Shown: positions 17,044 to 26,490, numbered from the stretch's first letter. The stretch is DNA of 64,000 bases from JAJRPT01 sp965661945 (GCA_965661945.1 CBFIFP010000001.1:248001-312000), one strand, 5' to 3'. The notes: generated by a model not told the origin, from the sequence alone. Translations and numbers: made by a program.

Positions 17044-17469
17044 TTATTTTTGAAACTCTATTGTTCTATCAATTGTTTGTTTATCAGGAATCATACAAAC
17101 TTCATATTTTCCAGTAAATCTATATCTGTTTTTTGCAAATAAATCATAAAAAATATCTCTAACAAATCTTGGAATAATCTTGAATACTAAGAAGAATTTA
17201 TATGAGCCACCAAGATAGTTCAATACTTGAAGAAAAGCATCAGATTTTATCCATATTCTACCGGATTTTTTCCCAAAAATAATTACCGAATCTATATTTC
17301 TTAAACTTGTGTCGGACTTCATAATTATTTCAGCAAATTCACTATCTAATGAGGCAAATTTCATTGTTTGTTCTTTTTTATCTTTTTCAATAATAAAATT
17401 TACCGACCAATTACAAGTTGGACAATATCCATCATAAAGTAAAACGTATTCATCTTTAAGTTTGCTCAT
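17044..17469 (-). CDS. DCC-family thiol-disulfide oxidoreductase-like protein (DUF393)
   Basis: A 141-residue protein with the DUF393 hallmark DGYCPTCN near the N-terminus (C16 and C19, a CxxC redox-like pair in a thioredoxin-like start). These are followed by MKFASLDSEFA, the DSVIIFG strand and a C-terminal RYRFTGKYEVCMIP, all in the order usual for DCC proteins. The biochemical role of the family is not established; a thiol-disulfide function is inferred from the CxxC. It lies 19 bases downstream of the YfcC transporter on the same strand, so the two are probably co-transcribed. Confidence 0.85.
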   Translation of the reverse strand: MSKLKDEYVLLYDGYCPTCNWSVNFIIEKDKKEQTMKFASLDSEFAEIIMKSDTSLRNIDSVIIFGKKSGRIWIKSDAFLQVLNYLGGSYKFFLVFKIIPRFVRDIFYDLFAKNRYRFTGKYEVCMIPDKQTIDRTIEFQK

Positions 17470-17488
17470 CTTTCCTTTAAATATTATT

Positions 17489-18901
17489 TTATTGCCATTT
17501 AAAAAATATAACTGGAATAATTAGTAAAATCATTGCAATAACAGTTAATATGACGACTAATGGTAAAATAAATTTGAACCATTTATCATAAGGAATTTTA
17601 GCTATTTGCAAAACTCCCATAAGCACGGCACTTGTGGGTATTATCATATTAGTTATACCGTCCCCAAACTGATATGCAAGAACTGCAGTTTGTCGGCTAA
17701 TTCCAAGAATATCGCTCAATGGCGACATCAATGGCATCGTCAGAGCGGCTTGCCCCGACCCAGAGGGTACAAAGAAGTTAATTCCTGATTGCACCAAAAA
17801 CATTAATTGAACTGATACATAATTAGGCAAGTTTTCTCCCAAACTTGAAACACTATATAGAATTGTATCAATTATTTTACCTTCTTCACCAATAATTACA
17901 ATTGCTTTTGCAAATCCAACAATCAAAGCAGGCATAGCCATTTCTCTAGCTCCTTCACTAAAATAAGAAACCATTTTTGAAGGAGATATTCCATAAATTA
18001 AGCCAGAAATAATACCAAGAGCAAGAAATAAAGCACTTAACTCGTGGATATACCATTTTGAGAGCCAATCAAAAATTAGGGCTTGCTCCTGAACACCAAT
18101 AACAAGTAAAAAAAGTGAGAATACTAATAATGATAATATTACTTTTCTTTTAGTTGTTAGATGTAAGTCTGATTCATCAAAAGACATAACTCTCTCATCA
18201 TATTCAATATCCCCTACTAAACTCTTGATTGGGTCTTTTACTATTTTATTAGCATATCTACTCACATAAATTATTGCAACAGAAGTAAATACAAACCAGA
18301 CAATTAGACGATACTCCCAACCAGTGAAAATACCAATTTCTGCAATTCCTTGAGCAATACCGATTGTAAATGGATTAAAAAAAGCACCTGCGAAGCCAAC
18401 TGCTGCTCCAATGAATGCCACACATACTCCAACAATTGCATCATAACCCAATGAAATACATAGCGGTATTGTAATCATAATAAATACAAGAGTTTCCTCT
18501 GCCATTCCGAAAGTTGCTCCACCCAGTGAAAAGAAAAACATTATTAATGGTATAACCATTTTTTTAAGAGTTTCATTTTGCTTACTACGTTTAATTATTT
18601 TATAAAGCAGTGCATTAATAGCCCCTGTTCTATTAATAAGACTAAACACTCCCCCAACAATAAGAATAAACCCAATTATTAATGCAGCGGATTCAAAACC
18701 TTTAATTGGCATAATAAATAATTCAAGAAATTGAGGATTTTGCTCTACTTGATGATAAGAACCGGGAACAATCACACTTCTTCCATTCACAACTTCTCTA
18801 TCAAACTCACCCGCTGGAACTATCCAAGTGAGAATAATAAATAAAATCATAAAGGAAAAAATAATAACTAAGGTATCTGGAAATTTTCTAACTTTATTCA
18901 T
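17489..18901 (-). CDS. YfcC/DcuC-superfamily membrane transporter
   Basis: A 470-residue inner-membrane protein with about 12-13 hydrophobic helices. It starts KFPDTLVIIFSFMILFIILTW with VPAGEFDRE just after the first helix, a pattern shared by YfcC and ArcD-like proteins of the ion transporter superfamily. Further marks are GGATFGMAEETLVF and the C-terminal FVPSGSGQAALTMPLMSPLSD block. Relatives carry C4-dicarboxylates, arginine/ornithine or other amino acids; the substrate here is unknown. ATG 18901 is chosen. The in-frame TTG at 18934 would put an extra polar stretch before the first helix and lies in a TTATTTTG promoter-like box. Confidence 0.87.
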   Translation of the reverse strand: MNKVRKFPDTLVIIFSFMILFIILTWIVPAGEFDREVVNGRSVIVPGSYHQVEQNPQFLELFIMPIKGFESAALIIGFILIVGGVFSLINRTGAINALLYKIIKRSKQNETLKKMVIPLIMFFFSLGGATFGMAEETLVFIMITIPLCISLGYDAIVGVCVAFIGAAVGFAGAFFNPFTIGIAQGIAEIGIFTGWEYRLIVWFVFTSVAIIYVSRYANKIVKDPIKSLVGDIEYDERVMSFDESDLHLTTKRKVILSLLVFSLFLLVIGVQEQALIFDWLSKWYIHELSALFLALGIISGLIYGISPSKMVSYFSEGAREMAMPALIVGFAKAIVIIGEEGKIIDTILYSVSSLGENLPNYVSVQLMFLVQSGINFFVPSGSGQAALTMPLMSPLSDILGISRQTAVLAYQFGDGITNMIIPTSAVLMGVLQIAKIPYDKWFKFILPLVVILTVIAMILLIIPVIFFKWQ

Positions 18902-18989
18902 ACAATTTTTGTTTTTTATAAAATAAAAATGCAAAATAAGAAAATAAAGATAAAATTGAAAAATAGCTTATCTTTTAAGGACTAATAAT

Positions 18990-21143
18990 TTATTTCTTTT
19001 CTAATATTTCAATTTTTAAAACTTTTTTAGTTAATGGATTGATTTTATATTTATCCGCAATTCTATGTTCGCAAAGCCAAATAATATTAACTCTATCGGT
19101 TAAAACTAAAATATCCTTCTTTTTCAACAAAGGAATTTTATTGTTTGTTAGGTAATCATTTACTTTCATTCTTCCAGTCATACCGAGAGGAGTAAATTTA
19201 TCTCCATCTTTTATATGTCTAATTTCTAATTTATCAGGCATATAGTCCATATCGAAATATTCAATATTTGGAGCATCATCATAATTGATTTTTGTTTTAG
19301 GAACTTTACTTAGCTTGAATATTTTGTTTTCGAAGCGAAACTCTCCAATAATATCAATTGTAACAGATTTATCTCTGAATAATTGATTTCTTGCTATAAA
19401 TATAGTATCTCTGTCTTTGTAAGCAATTAATTTATCGTTAATTGGGAAGTTTGCACCAGGTTCTAAATAATATAAGTTTAAAATATTTTTTAATATATTT
19501 TGAGTAACATTTATAAATTCAAAATTGTTTTTTAGAATAAGACCAACAATTTCTGCTTTTACGAAATCATCGTAAAGAAATAACTTTCTTAAATCAATTT
19601 CAATATAAGAAGTTTTTTTCTCTATAATTACATCAGTTACATATTTTTTAACTTTATGATAAATAAATACATCAGCTGCATTGATTAATTTAGAAGTTTT
19701 ATTTACAGAGTTTACAATATCTTTGTCGAAAGTTTCTTGAATAAATGGTAGAAGTTCATTCCTGATTTTATTTCTAAGATATATATTCATTTTATTAGTG
19801 ATATCCTCGACCCATATTAATTCTCTTTTGCTTGCATATTCTTCCACTTCTTTTCTTGAAAGATTAATTATTGGTCTGATGATAGTAACATCTTTATTTA
19901 ATGGTCTTTTTTGGGGGATACCACTCAAGCCAGAAAGCCCCGTACCTCTAAATAAATTTATAAAAAATGTTTCTGCAGAATCGTTAGCGTTGTGGGCAAG
20001 TGCAAGAAATGAAGCCTCTACTTTTTCGGTAATCTCTTCGAAAAATTCGTATCTTAAAACTCTTGCTGCTTCTTCTACAGACATACTTTTCTTATTTGCA
20101 TAATCCTTTACATTTTCTTTTTTTGTAAAGAATTTCACATTATATTTTTTTGCTAGGTCTCGAACGTATTCCATATCTTTGAAAGATTCTTTTCTTAAAG
20201 AGTGGTCGTAATGTGCTATATATAATTGATATTTATTTTCGATACTTAAATTTGCTAGAATATCAAATAAAACTACAGAATCACATCCACCACTAACTCC
20301 TATTACAATTTTTAAATCATTATCAAGGTATAAATCCTTTACTAAGAAATCATTTATTGATTTGAATAAGTTTTTGAAATAAGAATCTCTTCTTTTTAAA
20401 GTAGGAATTAAAAATTCTTGGTTCAAAGGAAGTGCCGGAATTTTTGGTTTTACTTCCTTTTTTTCTTTCACTATAGGTCTTGAATAATTTTCGCTGTTTT
20501 TATTTTGGTTGCTTTTATTATGGTTATTTTTAGTGTTGCTTACATTTTTTTGATGAACTTTATTACTAGTTTGGTTAGTGCTTAAGTTATTAATTTTCTT
20601 TGGCTCTTCCGCTTTTGATGGTTGAGGTTTTGATTCGTTTGTTTTTTCTAATTCACTTTTTAATATTAGTTTTACTTCTTTTTTCTCTTCTGCTTTTACT
20701 GATGGTGTTGAGCTTTTTTGCTCTGGTTTTTGTTCTAATTTCTGTTCCGGTTTTGGAGATACTTGTTTCTTTCTTGGTGCTTTGGCTTTCTTTTTAGGTA
20801 AAGGTTGTTTTGGCTCTTCCGCTTTTGATGGTTGAGGTTTTGATTCGTTTGTTTTTTCTAATTCACTTTTTAATATTAGTTTTACTTCTTTTTTCTCTTC
20901 TGGTTTTACTGATGGTGTTGAGCTTTTTTGCTCTGGTTTTTGTTCTACTTTCTGTTCCGGTTTTGGAGATACTTGTTTCTTTATAACTTTTTTATTTGTT
21001 GTTTTTTTAGATTTTGGTTTTCTAATTATATTTTTTTCATTTTCATTTACTGATTTACTATTCTTATTATTTAACTCTTCATTTAATGTTTTTTTTGAAA
21101 CATCATCTTTAACTTCATTTTCCTTGATAATTCTTTTCGCCAT
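18990..21143 (-). CDS. tilS: tRNA(Ile)-lysidine synthase with a long low-complexity N-terminal extension
   Basis: A 717-residue protein. Residues about 255-717 are TilS, which converts C34 of the tRNA-Ile CAU anticodon to lysidine so that it reads AUA. The N-type ATP pyrophosphatase loop IGVSGGCDSVVLF has SGGCDS at 284-289. HYDHSLRKES, HNANDSAETFFINLFRGTGLSGLSG (in part) and a C-terminal domain with RHIKDGDKFTPLGMTG-type residues follow. Residues 1-250 are an added tail rich in Lys, Glu, Pro and Gln. It contains two nearly identical 58-residue units, at 55-112 and 125-182, which differ at only two positions. Such a tail is not part of ordinary TilS and looks disordered; it may bind RNA through its many lysines. 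A TAATTTTG -7 box (complement of 21172-21179) lies 28 bases upstream. Confidence 0.92.
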   Translation of the reverse strand: MAKRIIKENEVKDDVSKKTLNEELNNKNSKSVNENEKNIIRKPKSKKTTNKKVIKKQVSPKPEQKVEQKPEQKSSTPSVKPEEKKEVKLILKSELEKTNESKPQPSKAEEPKQPLPKKKAKAPRKKQVSPKPEQKLEQKPEQKSSTPSVKAEEKKEVKLILKSELEKTNESKPQPSKAEEPKKINNLSTNQTSNKVHQKNVSNTKNNHNKSNQNKNSENYSRPIVKEKKEVKPKIPALPLNQEFLIPTLKRRDSYFKNLFKSINDFLVKDLYLDNDLKIVIGVSGGCDSVVLFDILANLSIENKYQLYIAHYDHSLRKESFKDMEYVRDLAKKYNVKFFTKKENVKDYANKKSMSVEEAARVLRYEFFEEITEKVEASFLALAHNANDSAETFFINLFRGTGLSGLSGIPQKRPLNKDVTIIRPIINLSRKEVEEYASKRELIWVEDITNKMNIYLRNKIRNELLPFIQETFDKDIVNSVNKTSKLINAADVFIYHKVKKYVTDVIIEKKTSYIEIDLRKLFLYDDFVKAEIVGLILKNNFEFINVTQNILKNILNLYYLEPGANFPINDKLIAYKDRDTIFIARNQLFRDKSVTIDIIGEFRFENKIFKLSKVPKTKINYDDAPNIEYFDMDYMPDKLEIRHIKDGDKFTPLGMTGRMKVNDYLTNNKIPLLKKKDILVLTDRVNIIWLCEHRIADKYKINPLTKKVLKIEILEKK
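20599..20772 (-). repeat. 174-bp internal duplication in tilS, copy nearer the TilS core
   Basis: Near-identical to 20809-20982, offset by exactly 210 bases (70 codons), with two base differences in 174. Both differences change an amino acid (Ala versus Pro, Leu versus Val). It encodes residues 125-182 of the protein. Confidence 0.95.
20809..20982 (-). repeat. 174-bp internal duplication in tilS, copy nearer the N-terminus
   Basis: Partner of the copy at 20599-20772. It encodes residues 55-112, and 12 residues of Lys/Pro/Ala-rich linker separate the units. The high identity at base level in a low-complexity region points to a recent duplication. Confidence 0.95.
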
Positions 21144-21442
21144 TAGTTTGATATTATATTTAGATAAAACTCAAAATTAAATAAAAAAAATGAAAAAATA
21201 TAAACTAATTTAAAATATAAAAATATTAATTTAATATATGTGGGTTTATGGAAGAGACAATATTTATAATTTCTAATTGTTAATTTATTATTATTCATTA
21301 AAACAATGAGAATGTTCAGAAATATAGTTTTTTTGAGTTATGATGTTTTTTTAAACAGACCCTATTTTTTTAATTCAATATTTATAAATTTTGTTTATTT
21401 TTTCATATTTTTGTAAAATAAATATAAAAATGTTGGAGAATT
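21144..21442. promoter_or_regulatory. Divergent promoter region between tilS and paaZ
   Basis: 299 bases without a gene between two divergent genes. It holds a TAATTTTG -7 box for tilS (complement of 21172-21179), a TATTTTTG -7 box for paaZ (21406-21413) and a GGAG ribosome binding site (21435-21438) just before the paaZ ATG. Neither -7 box has a -33 TTG at the ideal spacing. No operator-like palindrome stands out. Confidence 0.5.
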
Positions 21443-23494
21443 ATGAAATTAAAATCTTATGCTTACGGCGAATGGTTTGAAAGTAAGGAAGATGGGCAGC
21501 AACTCTTTAATGCTGTTGACGGAAACTATGTTGCATCGATTTCTTCTACTGGTTTAGATTATAAGGAAATGTTGAATTATGGTAGAAAAATTGGGCAGGA
21601 TTTAAGAAAATATACTATTCACGAAAGAGCAAGAATGTTGAAATCTCTTGCTTTTTATTTGATTGATAGAAAAGAAAAATATTATGAACTTTCAAAAGCG
21701 ACAGGTGCTACAAGAACTGATTCTTGGATTGATATAGAAGGCGGAATTGGGACTTTGTTTACCTATGCAAGCAAAATCCGAAGAGAAATGACTGATAATA
21801 CTTTCCATATTGATGGGAATTATGAGCCAATATCTAAAATGGGGACATTTATAGGTCATCACATCTGCACTCCACTTCAAGGAGTTGCTGTGCATATAAA
21901 TGCTTTTAATTTTCCTATTTGGGGAATGTTAGAAAAAATTGCACCATCACTTGCTGCAGGTATGCCTGTTATTGTAAAGCCAGCAAGTTTAACTGCATAT
22001 CTAACTGAACTTATGGTAAAGGACATTGTTGATTCTGGGATTTTACCAAAGGGTTCGGTTCAGTTGATTTGTGGTTCAACTGGTGATTTACTTGAAAATG
22101 TAATGCACCAAGATGTTGTTACATTTACAGGTTCTGCTTACACAGGTAGAAAGTTGAAATCACTTCCAAATATAATTAACAACTCTGTTAGATTTAATAT
22201 GGAAGCGGATTCTCTTAATTTTTCAATTCTTGGGGAGAGTTCTGCCCCTGGTTCAGAGGAATTCGACCTTTTTATTAAAGAAGTTATGAGAGAGATGACT
22301 GTTAAGGCAGGACAGAAATGTACTGCAATCCGCAGAGTGATTGTCCCTGAAAAATACACAGAAGATGTTATTTCTGCTTTAAAAACAAGATTATCTAAAA
22401 ACATTATTGGTGACCCAAGCGTTGAGGGAACAAGAATGGGACCACTTGCTGGTAGAGATCAACTTGCAGATGTAGAAAAAGCAATTGAAGAACTTAAAAA
22501 AGAATCTACATTAATTTACGGCGATGAAGATTATAATTTAAATGGTGGCTCCAGAGAAAATGGTGCGTTCTTACACCCAAAAATATTATTGTGTGAAGAT
22601 GGTTTAAATAAGACTGCTCCTCATAGCATTGAAGCATTTGGTCCTGTTAGTACTATTTTACCTTATAAAAATACTGATGAAGCAATTGCTCTTATTAAAA
22701 GAGGTGAAGGTTCGCTTGTTGGTTCAATTTTTACAGATGATAATATATTTGCTAAGGACTTAACGCTTGGAACTGCCTCATATCACGGTAGGTTACACTT
22801 TGTTAATCGCCACTCTGCTAAAGAAAATACAGGACACGGCTCTCCCCTACCTCACATGGTTCATGGCGGACCTGGTCGTGCAGGTGGAGGCGAAGAACTT
22901 GGTGGTATAAGGTCTGTAATGCATTATATGCAACGAACTGCAATTCAAGCTAACCCTGATTTATTAACTGCTATCACTGAAGAATATCAACCAGGTTCTG
23001 AAAGAATTGAAGATTTAAGACATCCATTTACTAAGCACTTTGAAGAATTAGTTATTGGTGATTCTTATACTTCTGGTAAAAGAACTATTACTGAAGGAGA
23101 CATTGTAAACTTCGCTAATTTGTCTTGGGACCATTTTTATGCGCATACTGATGTAACTTCACTAGCTGGAACTATTTTTGAACAGAGAGTTGCTCACGGA
23201 TATTTTATAATTTCTGCTGCGGCTGGGCTGTTCGTAGAAAGAAAAAAAGGTCCAGTTTTAGCAAATTATGGATTAGATGAGTTAAGATTTACAATGCCGG
23301 TTTATGCTGGCGACACAATTTACACGATTCTAACTTGCAAATCAAAACAGATAAAAGAACGCAGAAATGATGATGAAGTTATTACTGGTATTGTTAAGTT
23401 TCAAGTTGAAGTTTACAATCAAAGAGAAGAACTTGTAGCATTGGGTACGATTTTAACTCTTGTTAAAAGATTAGATCAGGATGCTAAAATATAA
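21443..23494 (+). CDS. paaZ: Oxepin-CoA hydrolase / 3-oxo-5,6-dehydrosuberyl-CoA semialdehyde dehydrogenase
   Basis: A 683-residue bifunctional enzyme of aerobic phenylacetate breakdown: it opens the oxepin-CoA ring and oxidises the resulting aldehyde. The N-terminal aldehyde dehydrogenase domain (1-520) has FNFPIWGMLEK, FTGSAYTGRK, E254 in NMEADSLN and the catalytic C293 in KAGQKCTAIRR. The C-terminal MaoC-like hydratase domain (about 525-683) has SWDHFYAHTD, with D563 and H568 at the positions of the known catalytic Asp and His. Both active sites are therefore intact and the length equals that of E. coli PaaZ. A hairpin terminator follows. No other paa gene is adjacent, but paaG lies at 39125-39880. 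Confidence 0.95.
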   Translation: MKLKSYAYGEWFESKEDGQQLFNAVDGNYVASISSTGLDYKEMLNYGRKIGQDLRKYTIHERARMLKSLAFYLIDRKEKYYELSKATGATRTDSWIDIEGGIGTLFTYASKIRREMTDNTFHIDGNYEPISKMGTFIGHHICTPLQGVAVHINAFNFPIWGMLEKIAPSLAAGMPVIVKPASLTAYLTELMVKDIVDSGILPKGSVQLICGSTGDLLENVMHQDVVTFTGSAYTGRKLKSLPNIINNSVRFNMEADSLNFSILGESSAPGSEEFDLFIKEVMREMTVKAGQKCTAIRRVIVPEKYTEDVISALKTRLSKNIIGDPSVEGTRMGPLAGRDQLADVEKAIEELKKESTLIYGDEDYNLNGGSRENGAFLHPKILLCEDGLNKTAPHSIEAFGPVSTILPYKNTDEAIALIKRGEGSLVGSIFTDDNIFAKDLTLGTASYHGRLHFVNRHSAKENTGHGSPLPHMVHGGPGRAGGGEELGGIRSVMHYMQRTAIQANPDLLTAITEEYQPGSERIEDLRHPFTKHFEELVIGDSYTSGKRTITEGDIVNFANLSWDHFYAHTDVTSLAGTIFEQRVAHGYFIISAAAGLFVERKKGPVLANYGLDELRFTMPVYAGDTIYTILTCKSKQIKERRNDDEVITGIVKFQVEVYNQREELVALGTILTLVKRLDQDAKI

Positions 23495-23521
23495 TTTTAT
23501 TAGTTATTGATTTATTGTTTT

Positions 23522-23557
23522 AAAGCATTGCTATTATATTTAGCGATGCTTTTTTTT
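23522..23557 (+). terminator. Terminator after paaZ
   Basis: AAAGCATTGCTA (23522-23533) pairs with TAGCGATGCTTT (23541-23552) with a single G-T wobble, followed by a run of T. Confidence 0.88.
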
Positions 23558-23716
23558 AAACAGAAAGAATCGTTTAATATATACTGATTAAATTAAAAAC
23601 TAAATCTGGTGTAATATAACTTGAACTTTCTGTTCGTATTCTTTTTATAATAAAATTGTATATCAATTATTAGCAGAAAATACCTTAATTTTGTAATTTT
23701 TATTTGCGAGGGTGTT

Positions 23717-24616
23717 TTGGCTTCATGGAAAGCAGAGTTGATGTTGCTTCTGATGACAGTGATTTGGGGTGCAACTTTTCTATTTATTAAAATGGGGTTA
23801 GATTTTACTGGTCCTTTTTTTTATCTTATTTTAAGGTTTTCGGTTGCGCTGCTGCTTTGTGTAACAGTTTTTTGGAATAAGTTAAATTTTAAAGACAATA
23901 ATTTACTTAAAAATGGATTATTGTTAGGTGGTATTTTTGGCATTGGGTTTATACTTCAAACAAAAGGTTTAGAATATACTTCAATTCAAAAATCTGCTTT
24001 TATAACTGGTTTAACAGTGGTGATAACACCTTTTACTTTTAAGTTAATTTCCAAACGGGATATTTTACTATTTTCAAAGATTGGCGTAGTCATAGCTTTT
24101 ATTGGGCTTTATATATTTACTGAGCCAGATTTTAGTGATTTGAATAAGGGCGATGTCTTTACATTTGCTTCTACTTTTTGCTGGGCTATTTTCATACCTC
24201 TTTTAGATAAATTTACTTACAATAATTCTACAAAAAATTTAACTATAAATTTAGTTTTTTTACAATTATTGTCAATGTTATTTGTAGTTACGTTAGGTTT
24301 TTTTATTTTTGAATTTAGAGAATTTCATTTTCAATTCCATTGGAATTTGATTTCATCTGTTTTGTTTAATGGAGTGATGGCATCTTTTGTGTTGATGTTT
24401 ATCCATACTAACTTTCAGAGATATACTACTCCAGTAAAAGCTGCTTTGATTTTTTCTTTAGAACCAATTTTTGCAGCTTCGTTTGCTTTTATATTTTTAA
24501 ATGAATATTTAAAAGAAATTGAGATAATTGGGGCGAGCGTTTTATTTGGTGGAGTATTAATATCAGAGCTTGGTATGCCTATTATACAAATGCTTAAAAA
24601 GGAAAAGAAAGATTAA
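23717..24616 (+). CDS. DMT-superfamily (EamA) permease
   Basis: A 299-residue inner-membrane protein with ten hydrophobic helices in two EamA repeats. The first begins LLLMTVIWGATFLFIK and the second FASTFCWAIFIPLLD, each with the small-residue pattern of drug/metabolite transporters, followed by KAALIFSLEPIFAASFAF near the end. The substrate is unknown; relatives export amino acids or other metabolites. The start is TTG at 23717, preceded by a GAGGGTG ribosome binding site at a suitable distance; the first ATG is eight codons in. A TAATTTTG -7 box lies at 23686-23693. Its 3' end overlaps the LCP-like gene. Confidence 0.9.
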   Translation: MASWKAELMLLLMTVIWGATFLFIKMGLDFTGPFFYLILRFSVALLLCVTVFWNKLNFKDNNLLKNGLLLGGIFGIGFILQTKGLEYTSIQKSAFITGLTVVITPFTFKLISKRDILLFSKIGVVIAFIGLYIFTEPDFSDLNKGDVFTFASTFCWAIFIPLLDKFTYNNSTKNLTINLVFLQLLSMLFVVTLGFFIFEFREFHFQFHWNLISSVLFNGVMASFVLMFIHTNFQRYTTPVKAALIFSLEPIFAASFAFIFLNEYLKEIEIIGASVLFGGVLISELGMPIIQMLKKEKKD

Positions 24617-25877
24617 TAGAAGAAAGATTATATTGTTGGTAGCTTTTACTTTTATAATGTTAGGAATTGCAATTTCTACTACTTTTTTCTTTATGCTTTA
24701 TTTTAAAAATGAAAGAAAAAAAGTTGAAACGATTAATAAGGTTAGTGTTGATAATTATACATTTACCCCATTTATAAAAGAAAGTAACAATATTAAAATT
24801 GATTCTTCTTTTTTTGACAATTTAATAGATATAAATATAGTAAATTATGATACTAATACTTATGAAATAAATGTATCTGATTCTTCTGATTTAAATATAC
24901 CTTATTTAATTGACTCTGATGAAAAGAAAATTATAAAGAAGGTATTTATAGGTAAACGTATTAATATAGCTCTTACTGGTGTTGATAGTCGGATTGGTGA
25001 GAACTATAAACATGCTGATGCTAATCATATTATATCTATTTTACCAGAAACAAATCAGATTGAGGTATATTCAGTGCCAAGAGATACTTATGCTGATGCA
25101 GGGTATGATTTAGATTCTATGGATAATTATAATATATTATCAAATGTATTGGGCAGACAAGGTAGAACAAAGTATTTAAATGAATTATCTAAGATTGCTG
25201 AAATTGATAAAGTTCATTATTATATAGAAATTGGTTTTTCTCAGGCATTGGGTTTGATTGAAAAACTTGGTTTTGCAAACCCAAAATCTACGTTACAGAT
25301 ATTGAGGGATCGAAAAAGCTATAGAACTGGTGATTTTCAAAGGTCTTATAACCAAGGCGTATTTATTAAGAAATCAATTTTAAAATCTAAAGAACTTTTT
25401 TCTGAAAGTAATGATTATATTTTAACATTTTTCTTATCACTTGTCCAGACCAACCTTACTAATGAGAACGTAAACGAAATTTTAACAATGTTTAATATTA
25501 ATGAGTTAACCGATAATAAGATTAATAATTTTGTAAAACCAAAAATTAACATTAAATTTGAAGAATTAGATTTGTATAACGAATCTCAATACGAATTATT
25601 AGTGAGTAATATTGACTATTCAGTATATGATAATACTTCTGAATATGTAGCTGGGAAATTGTTAGAAATCCTCGATGAGGTTGAGAGGTTTACAAATAGT
25701 CAATTAAAAGTAAATAAGTTGAAAAGGTATTTTGAGCAAAGGGCTTGGCTGCAGATTTCTGATATGAGAATTAGAAATGCTATTAAAGATAGATTTAAAA
25801 ATATATTAGCAGAAGCTTATACCGATTTGGGTAAGTACAGAGATGCTCAGAGTGTTATTAATATAGATTATAATTGA
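24570..25877 (+). CDS. LytR-CpsA-Psr (LCP)-family protein
   Basis: A 435-residue protein anchored by one N-terminal membrane helix (about 20-46) after a strongly basic stretch (KRKRKINRRK). The extracytoplasmic domain (about 125-275) has LCP features: NIALTGVDSR (R141), the HADANHIISILPE strand with D150, VYSVPRDTY (169-174) and an Arg-rich RTGDFQRSYNQ segment around 252-262. LCP enzymes move undecaprenyl-linked polymers onto the cell wall in Gram-positives; the role in a Gram-negative-type cell is unclear. The last 150 residues are helical and unknown. The chosen ATG overlaps the DMT gene by 47 bases; TTG at 24633 or ATG at 24657 are alternatives but would remove the basic anchor or part of the helix. 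Confidence 0.75.
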   Translation: MVCLLYKCLKRKRKINRRKIILLVAFTFIMLGIAISTTFFFMLYFKNERKKVETINKVSVDNYTFTPFIKESNNIKIDSSFFDNLIDINIVNYDTNTYEINVSDSSDLNIPYLIDSDEKKIIKKVFIGKRINIALTGVDSRIGENYKHADANHIISILPETNQIEVYSVPRDTYADAGYDLDSMDNYNILSNVLGRQGRTKYLNELSKIAEIDKVHYYIEIGFSQALGLIEKLGFANPKSTLQILRDRKSYRTGDFQRSYNQGVFIKKSILKSKELFSESNDYILTFFLSLVQTNLTNENVNEILTMFNINELTDNKINNFVKPKINIKFEELDLYNESQYELLVSNIDYSVYDNTSEYVAGKLLEILDEVERFTNSQLKVNKLKRYFEQRAWLQISDMRIRNAIKDRFKNILAEAYTDLGKYRDAQSVINIDYN

Positions 25878-25904
25878 TTGTTTGAAATTTAAGCAGGGGT
25901 TTTT

Positions 25905-26402
25905 ATGAAAAGAGTTATTTTAAATAGACATGCAAAATCTGACTGGGGTGACGCTAATTTAAGCGACTTTGAAAGGACTTTAAATGATAGAGGTTTTAAT
26001 GATGCTCCTCTTATGGCAAAAAGATTTAAAGAAAGAAATATTAATGTTGATTTTCTTTACTCCTCAACTGCTGTGAGGGCTAAAACTACTGCAGAGTTTT
26101 TTATTGAGGCGCTTGGTTTATCAAAAGATAAGTATTCTTTTGAAAGAGAAATTTATGGAAGTGGTACTTCATTTATTAGGAATATACTCCCAATTTTGGA
26201 TAATTCGATTAGTAATGTAATGTTTTTTGGGCATAATCCTGATTTTACTTCTTTAGTTACTTACTATTCTGGTGAAAGAATTGGGAATTTACCAACTTGT
26301 GGGCTTGCGGTTATTAAATTTGATATTGAACAATGGCACTTGATTAATGATGTAAATGGAGAATTGGAGATTTTCGACTTTCCAAAAAATTTAGATGATT
26401 AA
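25905..26402 (+). CDS. sixA: SixA-type phosphohistidine phosphatase
   Basis: A 165-residue histidine phosphatase. It has the RHG-like motif NRHAKSDW, where H9 is the expected phospho-accepting His, then ERTLNDRGFNDAPLMA, and a second catalytic His in FFGHNPDFTSL. SixA-type enzymes remove phosphate from histidine in phosphotransfer or PTS proteins. A ribosome binding site AGGGG precedes the ATG, 27 bases after the LCP gene. In this neighbourhood the target is unknown. A bidirectional terminator follows. Confidence 0.9.
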   Translation: MKRVILNRHAKSDWGDANLSDFERTLNDRGFNDAPLMAKRFKERNINVDFLYSSTAVRAKTTAEFFIEALGLSKDKYSFEREIYGSGTSFIRNILPILDNSISNVMFFGHNPDFTSLVTYYSGERIGNLPTCGLAVIKFDIEQWHLINDVNGELEIFDFPKNLDD

Positions 26403-26440
26403 TGGGTTTTAAAAGCTAATATATTAAAATTTATATAAAA

Positions 26441-26465
26441 AAAAAGAGGCGTTTGCCTCTTTTAT
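26441..26465. terminator. Bidirectional terminator between sixA and the cyclophilin gene
   Basis: AAAAAGAGGC, GTTT loop, GCCTCTTTT, with a run of A on the left and T on the right. The two flanking genes converge on it. Confidence 0.88.
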
Positions 26466-26490
26466 TATTTAAATATATTTATAATTATTT

